From Cristatella mucedo (Eukaryota; Bryozoa; Phylactolaemata; Cristatellidae), in the NCBI GenBank assembly GCA_009760855.2, contig WPIO01000001.1, forward strand, positions 8,866,501 through 8,926,500: 60,000 bases of DNA, written 5' to 3'. Shown here one piece after another: positions 11,321 to 21,400 of this stretch (position 1 is its first letter; every line of letters starts with the position of its first letter). A model generated the notes under the pieces. That model saw only the letters and a list, made by a program, of their open reading frames with translations, was not told where the DNA came from and did not search any database. A program made the translations under genes and the position numbers.

Positions 11321-14250
11321 CTAAAAGCATAACAACCAGCTCAGCCAAATGCAAGCAGAACAAGTAATTTGATCGGTTATGTCACAGTAACAAGGTATCC
11401 TGTACTTGGTACCAACGATGCTGACTAATCAAGGTGACAGCTGGTCTTTACAGCAGCAGCTTCAAATTTGGAAATAAACCCACTCGGCAGCCATACACTG
11501 TTGTCTTTGCTGGCGATTGATTAGACTCTTCTAACCAGATAGAACATAGTAGCAACAAAACCCGTCATATAGGCAAGGCAAATTGCGTACAGCTAATGAA
11601 AACAATAAGGAAAGCAATATTTAATTGTAAAATATTTACCTTCAGGCAGTTGTGATTATACCCATTAATTTGGATTTCCGAACTAAACTCTAAGTTCTAC
11701 TAGGGTAAGGCAAGGTCGCTAGATGGTTACTAACGCTGCCTTGGTCCATGTCTATACTATGGATATTCCCTCACAAATTGACAATTTCACCTTGATTTGG
11801 CCTTTTCAGGTCACTTCTTTAGGAGGAGCGGTATCAAATCGGCTGACCAAGAGAAGCTGCTTTTACTGTAAACCACCTAGTTGCAATATTAGCAACTAGA
11901 CCACCCCATTAACACCATGCAAAATGACGATCCTACAAAAATGTCCTTAGTTGTAGATGACATACCACTGTACCTTTAAGCTAAGGCATCATTCGTCATT
12001 AATAAACGAATTGTACACAGCAAGCATACTTGCACAGCCACATAAGCTAACAAAAAGCTACACGTGTAGAGTGTACACGGCTTTCAAATGGACGACTTAC
12101 TGTTTAGCCATACGAGTTCCACAGGTGAGGCTCAGGTATCAACACAGAGATTGCTTACATGGTTAACACTACGAACAAGTACCACAGAACAGACAGGCAA
12201 CACAAATACAGTACAATCTCTGACCCGACAGCAGGATTGCCCAGTTACTTTATCATTAAAATCCAACCGAACACTTGCCCATAACTTAGGTTAAATCCTT
12301 AAAAGCTTGAGTTAGATTGCACAAGCAGCACCATAAAAATTGTAAGGGATAAATCGTGACCAAAAACCAAGAAAGATTATGCACATGCCTCCTCCGATCG
12401 ACAAGCCTACAACCAGGACACTAATTGGCAAACTTGTCAGCTGGACCACGCACCACCCCTTCAACTCAACCTCAAACAACTTTTACAGCATAGTCATGGA
12501 CTCTTGTTGGTATGTGCAATCAGCAACAGCAGCAATATCAATTGATAGAAGCACTCAATAACGGACAGTCAGTAGTACATGAGAATTGCACATTACCCAA
12601 GGATTGACTCCTACTCTACTACAATTGGCCGGATTGAACACACCTTATAGCTTGCTCTCGAGCTGCCTTCCTCAACTCAGGCTTCTGGTTCCTCTTAGCA
12701 ATAATGTCGTTGAGCGTAGCACCAGCAACGGGTCGCTGAAATTTGGTGGTGCGCCTCGATCTCTTTTTAGAAACCTCTTCATTAAGACCTTTCTTGTGTT
12801 TCCTTCTGTAGAGCACAGTCCAGTTGATTTTACGAGGATTCCTTTTCATACTATGGGACTTCTCACATTTTCCATTGAGGAAAGTAAAGCTCTGGAAATA
12901 AGTAATGGAAATACGAGCATGAAACATCCAGCATTGAATAAAGTATGTCGTAAAACGACAGACGATGCACACAAACGGCATGAGAATCAGGCGGTCACAC
13001 CATCAAAACATTCTCGACTTATAGGTATGAAAAGAAAAAGCTATTGCCAAAGATAAAGAGCAGGCACTCGCCAAATCACAGGAAGTTTGTTGGGGGAGCC
13101 TAGGCGTGCACGGGATCGAGTGAGGATCGCCAGTGCGCCCAGAACTTCAAACCAAAAGCAACCACTTAAAAAAGATTGGTCTTCAAAACAGGTTTTATAG
13201 CGGTTAGATATTGCAGTAGAGGCCCATGATGCAACACGTAACGAGTGCCAAAAATAATTGCTAGATTCACTTGAAAAACACCAACAGTGGTACAATAATA
13301 CTATAAAGGTTGGTTATCTTCAGGCTAGTAAAAAGGCACTTGAAGGTTTATTTCTCTTAGGTCACTATACAAACGACCTAATATAAATGCAAAAATGTTA
13401 CTGTGGTAGCTTTAAGACCGGCAACGAACTGTCCCCGGGAACACCACCATCTACTGCGTGAGAGCTAATCAAGGGGCGACAAAAACCAACACTTTTTGTG
13501 AGCTAAACCTACAGCCAGGATTGGTGATACGTTGGGTGGCAGGCTCATACTATGCAGCCGGCCATAGGGCGAACTAGCTTTTTCTATCACTCCAGCCACA
13601 CTAATCTGGTAGCAGTGCCGGCCCTGTTTACATGGATAACCCGTCGACTTGTGGCGGAACATCAGCATTAGAACAGCAGCCAAGAAACCAGGCCCGGAGC
13701 CACTAAGACTAAATTTTCGGCAGAAAGCGTACACGCTGCTGCCTCTGCACTTTACAGTCTACCATCTGAGGCTGAGCGGTCTAACCACGGCTATAACGGC
13801 CAGGCTATAAAATAACACTAACTGAAGGGCCTACATGTAATCAAATGACGACCGCTACAAAAACTCAAAAACCTGCATGTCTTGAGAGCAATATGACGGC
13901 ATAACCGAGTAATACAAGGGGAGCCATCGTCTAGCACGGGATTCCACTCAAACACGTAAGGCCTTGACACACGTGCAACAGATATGGGGTGCGGGAGTAG
14001 TATTCACTGCGTGGGAATGCTTAAAAAGTGAGCGGCTTAAGCCAAATGAGTTCTATCAACTTACCCGGCCATCGGCCTTAACAGACCTCTTCCCGTGACC
14101 CGGGTAGATCTTATATCCACTAAATGCACACAGCTCGATCCTGTAATTAGTTGTGCACCAATATGAGTCATGATTGAACGCCGATGGCGAACATAATATC
14201 AGAACAAATGCGATAGCGCGGCGCTCTCTGTCCACATTTACTCACTTCAT
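11173..14250 (-). CDS. RPL24: 60S ribosomal protein L24 (eL24)
   Basis: Four exons (14250-14246, 14140-14065, 12891-12644, 11320-11173) join in frame to 158 residues, against 157 in human. The protein begins [20 protein letters not shown], the conserved fold of eL24. The middle exon carries [20 protein letters not shown] and [10 protein letters not shown], and the protein ends in a K/A-rich tail and GGKR. eL24 is a component of the large cytosolic ribosomal subunit. All introns are GT-AG and phases agree at every junction. The first exon holds only ATG AA, the usual arrangement for this gene. A TATA-like box and a pyrimidine start tract lie upstream and AATAAA follows the stop closely. The gene appears intact and functional, not a processed copy. 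Confidence 0.98.
12644..12891 (-). CDS. RPL24: RPL24 exon 3
   Basis: Acceptor TTATTTCCAG and donor AG|GTGTGT. Encodes 82 full codons from [12 protein letters not shown] to AAREQAI, including [12 protein letters not shown]. Confidence 0.97.
14065..14140 (-). CDS. RPL24: RPL24 exon 2
   Basis: Acceptor TAATTACAG and donor GG|GTAAGT. Encodes [17 protein letters not shown] and RSVKADGR, the conserved N-terminal core. Confidence 0.97.
14246..14250 (-). CDS. RPL24: RPL24 exon 1 (ATG AA)
   Basis: Five coding bases followed by donor GTGAGT. The context CCATCATGA is a reasonable start site. The split lysine codon is completed by the first G of exon 2. Confidence 0.92.
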
Positions 14251-14276
14251 GATGGCGACCGGAAAAGACAGATGCC

Positions 14277-14318
14277 GGAAAAGGAGTTGTTACCCCGCGC
14301 TGTGGAGCTCTTTTATGC
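14277..14318 (-). promoter_or_regulatory. RPL24 core promoter: TATA-like box and TOP tract
   Basis: The minus strand has GCATAAAA at 14318-14311 and, about 32 nt downstream, the pyrimidine run CTCCTTTTCC at 14286-14277. The run lies about 27 nt before the start codon. Ribosomal-protein mRNAs of animals normally start within such a 5' terminal oligopyrimidine tract, which links their translation to mTOR. The exact start site is inferred. Confidence 0.65.
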
Positions 14319-16124
14319 GGGGAGGTAACGAGCTTAATGCCGGCTTTTGGAGCAAGTGCAATTATCGGTGAGGCCGTGTGTCCGAGGTTGCAACAAATGA
14401 CGAGCTACTATTTAATGTGCTCTTTTGGTAATTTGCATTTCTCTTATCACAACCGCATTCCGCTCCGCTGGTGCGGCCGCCGATGCGAACAGTACGTGGG
14501 ATGAGGAAAAGCTGCATTCTCCACAAGCTGGATCCTCCTAAATTTATTTCCCAATTAAAACTGCGTGCATTGGTGTGAGACAATCGGGCTTTACTTTTTC
14601 TAGAAATTTGCAGGCATTAGAACGAATATTCGTACAAATTGGCGGTGAACTAGATCATGGTCGGCTTTCTAGCCGCTGGTAAGCGCCGCTACTTTATTTT
14701 CCTTGAATTAGGCGGGCGTTCATAATTGGAAGTTGTCTGTTCGGACGTACTAGGCTAGTGTGGCCATTCAGCTGCAGTACAATTGGCGTGCATTGTTTTG
14801 TATCTTACGATGTGCAGACGTGAGTCTGCGAATTGTAAGGCTTTCCCGTGGCGTTCCTTTTAGAGTCGAATGCCAAATTTAACCGCACCTGCTCCAAGCT
14901 TAAAGTCTTGTTTTAGGATAAATCCCCACATGGCGAGGAGCTCGCCGGCTCTTGCTAGAAAGTGACGTTTCTCCTCAATCCCTATCCCACTGTTGCTAAT
15001 TTGACTCAGTTTATTATTGTAAGGGACATCCTTGGAGATTGGTGTTGTTTGGGATGCGGCTGCTTTTAATATTCATATTCTGGAGCCTAGAAAATGCATG
15101 ACCACTAGAGAATATAGACAGCGTCTCCAGTGCGAAAGATCGCATAACATTCCAACGAACACCCTGCTTGCATTTTATTTTCGTCCTACGTTCTTGTGAA
15201 ATAATTGCTTAGCCGACATCGGCCAGCATGTACAAGCACTTGTGGGAGGGATGCTATAATTGAGTTTCTGCAGACGCATCCAGATCTGCATCAAACTAAT
15301 CTGCTGCTGCTGCTTCAGAATAAAGCCCACTGGTAAAATATTAGCCCTTCACGACCCGTCGTAGGTTCGATTCATTATTTTGGGCTGCAAGTGGGTGAAA
15401 GCACTTCAAGCCCTAATATGCAGGTAAATGTGGCAATTGACCAAGCTTATCTTTACAGTTAATTTAAGGCACGATAATCCAGAACGACTGCAGAGAGGTG
15501 ACTACAAAGCTTCTTACGAATCTTATGGTCTTCTCTCAGCCAGGGTGGTCATGCAAGTGATTTCATTGGAGTACCTGGCTTTTGCCACTGAGCTCCGTGA
15601 CCTGGCATTAACGTTGCTTGAGCCCACGACGGAGGCATGCTGCAAGGATAGTATGCCATCACGTGGCTGTATTCAGTCAGTGCACCTTGCTTGGCCATTC
15701 TTTGTGTAGTTTGCTCTTATGTGCAAGGCTCAAGTCTTGCATGAGTTTGAAATACTGTTCTGTGGCTACTCAGCTCGGTCTATCTTTTGAAATGCAAAGA
15801 CGCTGGCACGGTAATGCCTTTGCTGAATTCATGCATTGCAAAAATTCTTAGGTTGTCAACACTTCTTGAAGCTGATTGGTAATGGAGCTAAGCTCCTGTG
15901 TAGATAGGCACAAGTGCCGCTGGTAGTGACATCCGAGTCAACAGTTAGGAATCTGTTTGCTAGTAACTTTTGTTAGGTCCTGCAATTTTCCAAACGAAGC
16001 CTGGGCTATGCCAAATTTTGCTTTAATGCTTGGTAACATGAGTAATTTTCGCAAGTACTCAGCAATATGCAGTGAAGAGGTACCTGGCCAAGTTGAAACG
16101 TTTCGAAATATTTTGGGCCAGCTT

Positions 16125-16166
16125 CTCAGTTGCCAAAAAAAGCTTTGTGCAAATTTGGCAACTGAG
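16125..16166. repeat. Perfect 13-bp inverted repeat with 16-nt loop
   Basis: CTCAGTTGCCAAA at 16125-16137 is matched by its exact reverse complement at 16154-16166. The loop is A-rich. Confidence 0.85.
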
Positions 16167-16944
16167 AGCTGAGACATTGTGCCGTATTCCCACTAGTTCA
16201 TCTCTAAGTACCATCCAAGTAGCCCTTTTGAAGTTCCAACAAGGCTTCAAAGGGCTACAGTACATAACTCCGACTGGTGACATGGATCAGAGCTACTTCC
16301 CAATCAATCTAGGCATCATATCACCTTGCTCTTCTGTCTCAAGTCAAACCAGTTTGCTCTGGCTAGACGTTCCTTCCCTCTGAGCTCCACAGCTGGCTGG
16401 CTTGGCTGCTTCACCGTGGCTTGGCAAGAGATCCTACCATCCTTTATAGTGGTAGTCTTGTAAATTGAATCAGTCAATTTACGAAGTCCTTATTGGTTTC
16501 TTTATACTCACACCTGCAGCATCTCTACACAAATCGAGCCCCTATCAAGATGCTGAGTTGTACTATTAGTTACTTGGCATTGCCATTCTCACACACTTCC
16601 TAGGCTACTTGACTAATGAATATAACCACTGCTTGCCTTGCATTCGAAAGTGGACTGCTGCAACCAGCCCATTTCGGTCCCTGCAGGAAATGCTGCCCGT
16701 GCAACTCGGCTGGTCAGCAGAGCTGTCAAATTTGAAACTACTTAATTACTCAAAATACTACCTCCTAAGTCCGGCTGGCCATGATTCAAAGCCATACCAT
16801 CTGCAATCAGAAAGAGCCGTGGGCTACCGGTAAGAGTGTGGCTGGCTTTGCTGCATATAGGGCTTCACTGTCTCACAGCAGCACATCAACACAGCGACCC
16901 ACCTTGTACACCTACACTAACTAAGCTAGTCAAACTGCTAGACC

Positions 16945-17095
16945 TGCCGAGCTGGTTTGGTCCAGCGGTTAAGGTGCTTGCCCCGACCAAAGTCTGGCTG
17001 AGGTCGTGGGCTCGAGCCCCGAGGCACATGTGAAGCACCTGAATAGAGATTAAATTCTCTTGTGGTGCTATACAAATGAATTATATAATCATATA
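16945..17095 (+). repeat. tRNA-headed SINE (family 2)
   Basis: It starts near GCCGAGCTGGTTTGGTCCAG and CGGTTAAGGTGCTTG (A-box region), then a B box GTGGGCTCGAGCCC. The tail is AATAGAGATTAAATTCTC, TTGTGGTGCTATACAAATG and an AT-rich end. Same family as 4180-4330 in the opposite orientation. The tail is LINE-like. Confidence 0.8.
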
Positions 17096-17740
17096 CACGA
17101 CTCTCTGCCGAGCAACCTGTGTTCAAAGCCCAGGACGATAAACCAACCCTGTGTATATCCGTCGATCTCGATAGAGCAGCCACGACACAGGCATGCCTTT
17201 AGGGCCTCCATTCATACGTAGCAGCCATCCAAGAGACTGCAGTGGCCTGAAGGACGCCCGTGCCCAGCCAGAAAGATATGAAAAATACCTTGATTTGTAG
17301 CATCCTTGCAAAACATTCCCATCCATTTTCACCGCTAGTCCTCCGAGAATCAGTGGGCAGGAGGTCAAGTCACAGAGGACAGCTGCATATATCTCGGTCG
17401 CGTGGAAGGGCTGACGACAAGTTGCTGGTCACGCTTATGATCAACGGCACATTTGAATTCAACACCAGGTTATGCATCGAAGCATGAAGCCTTATGCTTT
17501 TGGCCAAACGGGGTTAGAGCACCAGCCAAGTGCCGAGTTCCTGCTATGCTAAACCAACTCGAGCAGGGGCAGCCTCAGCTCCTCAAGGCAAGCCACTGCC
17601 GAATACAACACCGGCCTCGGGGGGGGGGGGAGAGGTGAGCAAAGCAGAGCAGGACCAGGCCACAATCCTGAGCAGGAACAAGGTGGGCTAGCACAGAGCA
17701 GATCCTGCATGCTGGGTGAGGGGCCGGCGTGAACAGGCTG

Positions 17741-17842
17741 CAAGTTATAATAATAATAAAAATAATGATAATAATAAGAGATGGGTACAGGACCTTCAGA
17801 GAACTAAATCTCATCCTAGACACTTCATATGTGCTGTAAAGT
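17741..17842 (-). repeat. LINE 3' tail, diverged
   Basis: An ATT-repeat end followed on the minus strand by GAGATTTAGTTCTCTGAAGG. The tail of the main LINE family, with substitutions. Confidence 0.7.
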
Positions 17843-18395
17843 TGGAGCAGGCTAAACTGGTCCCGAGGAAGGTGATGTGGATCGAACTTGGCGAGGTCTG
17901 CATCAAAATACGAGCACCGAAAAGAATTTCGTGCCAAAGAAGTGTGCACTCAGCCCTGTCAAGAGCCCATGGCAACGGGCAATTCATCAACTCGGCCCTT
18001 GTCGAGCGTGCCAGTGCTGACACGACACCGGAAGCCTTTGAGCTCAGCTCTGGCTGCAGGGAAGAGGCTGCACGGCAGCGAGTTGGGGTGATGGACGTCA
18101 AATAACGTTTGCTAGCTTGCCCAGATCTAGCACACCGGTCAGAGTGTGCACAGCCTGCTCTGGCCCATCTTGTATTCGGCTTTTTCTTCCTGTACCATAG
18201 GAGAGGCCTACTCCAAGCTCACTTGCTAACTGGGATGGGCTCGACTTGCAGCCACACCCAGCAGCTCTGGCTCGTGCAGCTCTGCAGTCATGAAGTAAGG
18301 CTGAGAGAGCATCGTGCCAAAGCCACATCAGTTTTTATGTCAAAAGTTACATTATCATCATCATCATCATTCTACAGAATCATCCATAGGTGAAA

Positions 18396-18494
18396 TCAAT
18401 CTAGCGATTCAAAAGTGTAGTGCTTGACAGGGACAGGCTGCTGGTTTCCCCTCTTTGCTCGAAGCAGCTCGCTGTCAGGGTACTGCTTTGGCAT
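18396..18494 (-). CDS. NDUFB8: NDUFB8 last exon
   Basis: Acceptor TTTTTGTTGCAG. Encodes [19 protein letters not shown] and [11 protein letters not shown], then TGA. The MPKQYP motif matches the conserved PKQYP after the membrane segment in this family. Confidence 0.94.
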   Translation of the reverse strand: MPKQYPDSELLRAKRGNQQPVPVKHYTFESLD

Positions 18495-21400
18495 CTGCAA
18501 CAAAAATGAGACCAATAAATCGCCGCCCAACCACAGACACTGACAGAAATAACGTGTGTATAACAGCCGAGATCAAGCAAAAGAGCCAACGCAGGAAGAC
18601 TTACCACACGCGGTGAGAAAGGATACTGGAGGAAGTACAAGTACGATCCAATTATGGTGCCGGTGATGAGCAGCAAGCCCAGGAACATTTGTGGGCTGAA
18701 TTAGGAAGAGAGTAAAGCACTGTAAGATTTCATTGCAGACAACAAATTCACAAGACATGCATGCAACCCTCTGACAGCCAAAGCCCTGCTCAATCGTGAC
18801 ACATTCACCCTAGCGGACGACTACAGACCGAGCTCCTACACAATAAACAGGATGCTCCACAGCTTGGACTGCCTAAGATAAGGAAGAGATACTAAGAAAC
18901 ATTTGGCTAGTCCAAATGCTTCCACCTTATTCAGAGGGCTACCAAAACAAGTGTGGCAACGATGGTCTTGCTGGAAGGTATGTCCAGCCACATTTATAGC
19001 AACCGGCAGTTAGGAGATATATGCATATTTCAGCCATCCTCCATGACAATAATAATAATAATAATAATAATAATAAGGCACTTGATAAAGCGCCCTCAGA
19101 GAACTCAATCTCTTCCTAGGCGCTTTATATTGACTTCTGGCTAAAACACTGGTGATATGCTAGGCACTGAACAACCGCCAATAAAACTATATCGGCAAGC
19201 TAATAGCACTAATTCCAAAAAAAGGAAACTACCCAGTTTACCATCAGGAGCAACTTGAGTCATAACTACAGGCGCCAAGGCGACCAGCCAGAAGTGGCAC
19301 GTTGCTGGCTCTGACCTAGTAGAGGTGCATGCTAAACAGGGAGAGCACCACAATCGAAGTCTACATGCCTGGGCACAGTAATCAGGTATGCTCGCACGTA
19401 TTAGTTATGCGCTGAAAACAAGTTGTGACAAGCCAGCCAGACAAGCTGTGTTAAAGCACCAGAATGCCGTCTTGGCTTTAATGAACTGTCAGCGCTCAAC
19501 TGCAGATTGCATTCTGGGCATTCTCATTAGCTTTGTGGTCTGGTACCTGTCAGTACACTAGTCAGACTCGGCAGACTTTCTTACCGATGAATGTCTCCCC
19601 CCCCCTTTTATTTCTGCCCCTTCCATTGGCCAAAAGGCACTCATTTTAAGTGCTAAGAAGCAGCAGGACATGGGTGCAACTAGTATCCAGTCACAGACAT
19701 GCTCATGTGTCTTGCCCGGCCCGCCCATGGGTTCAATTTAGATTTTGAGAATCGGTGATCAGAAAGCCATGTCAGGTTGTCCTCCTTAAGAAATAAAGCA
19801 TGTTGGAAAATCGGATCGTGTAGACACAGCTTCAGATAGGGTTAATCACCAAGCCAAGACGCTCTGCTCACTTACTTCCTCCAGCTTACAGCCCAGCTCA
19901 AGCATGCTAGGTTTTAATCATAACTCCTCAACAGCTTTCTGTGGATTTTTGTGTCAAATAGTCAATTAGGCACCCAGAGCATTTGGCCAGTAGACCTCCA
20001 ATCAAGCAATGAGAGCAATTAACAGATTAACCACTCTAGTCATACGTATGAGGTAACTCACGGAATAATGCTCGCCAAAAACGAAAGGACCGAGTTTCTA
20101 AAATTCCAGTAGCGCCGCACCAATGTCCTTAGGCCGACAACACGGTACTCGTAACGGCGAAAGTCCTTGCCGATTGATGGCCAATACCAATGAAACCCAG
20201 AGCCTAGGAGCGGGCAACTTGCAGGTGCTAACTAATGCCAGCTAATATGATGTAGTTTATGCATAGACAGTCGATTTTCAGAAATTGACACAATATGCCC
20301 ATTGCAGCAAGTTCAAAGTGTATGCTCCAGAAATGCAGGAATCAGAGAGTTGCAATCACCAATACTATGGATGTGAATCCATCAGCCGTCTTGCAACTGC
20401 ACTCAATGCACATAGTAACCTCACCATCCACTGATAAGGTGCCAGGCGTACACCAAACGAAACAACAAAGAGCATCTGGCTGCAATGACGCCTTGCTCAT
20501 GGCTAGCTAGACTCATGGGCTTCGACTCGCACAGGATGGAATTCACCCGATTCGAATTATTTGCTTCTTTTGCTCGATCTTTCTGCAGCTTTTGATACTA
20601 TCGATCACCAAGTTCTTCTAGAGTGCCTCTCATCTCGCCTGGGCATCACTGACACTGCTCTACAATACTTCAGGTCCAATCTCAGTGGGAGACTCCAGAG
20701 TATTGACGTGAATGCACAAAAATCGTCCGAGGTACCTCTGAAATATGGGGTACCTCAAGGCTCCGTGCTAGGTCCGGTTCTTTTCACGGTTTATACGCTC
20801 CCTCTTGCTGATGTGATTGTCAAGCACAATCTAGGCTTTCACTTCTATGCGGATGACACTCAGTTGTAACTTTACTTTGATCACTTCCAGCCTTCGAGCA
20901 CCTCGTATTCTCTCAACTCACTTGCTGCATATATTGATAACATCCGTGCATGGATGGCAGCAAATTTTCTAAAACTAAACGATGATAAAACTAACTTATT
21001 AGTTCTGGGCAAACCCAGTGTGATTCACAAATTGGAAAGGCTGACGCTCAAAATTGGCTCTGCCAGCATATCTCCTGTTGAATCAGCTCGAAATCTAGGT
21101 GTCATGTTCCAAAGTGACCTCTCGTTAGACGACCACATCAGCTCCATAATCAAGTCTGCCTACTTTCAGCTACATAACATTGCTAAAATTCAGACTGGTT
21201 TAGATAAGGATACCATACAGTTGTGACATCCCGTCTTGACTTCTGTAACTCACTGCTTACTGGCCTACCGGCATGTGCAATCAGGCGATTACAGATGGTG
21301 CAAAACTCCGCAGCTAAGCTTGTCTGTCATGAGCGTCGCAGTTGCCACATCACACCACTTCTCACCGACCTACACTGGCTACCAGTCAGCAACGGATCGA

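Larger units (their letters stand above)
14320..18395. other. Spacer between RPL24 and NDUFB8
   Basis: No exon was recognised. It contains a hairpin (16125-16166), a family 2 SINE (16945-17095) and a LINE tail (17741-17842). Open frames near 15428-15709 and 17811-18105 have no recognisable motif. Confidence 0.45.

Noticed and set aside
11062-11367. Plus-strand frame of 101 codons
   Set aside because: Antisense shadow of RPL24 exon 4; similarly 12586-13056 is the shadow of exon 3.
15428-16383. Plus-strand frames of 71-103 codons
   Set aside because: No motif, no start context or splice sites; part of the region is an inverted repeat that yields mirrored frames on both strands.
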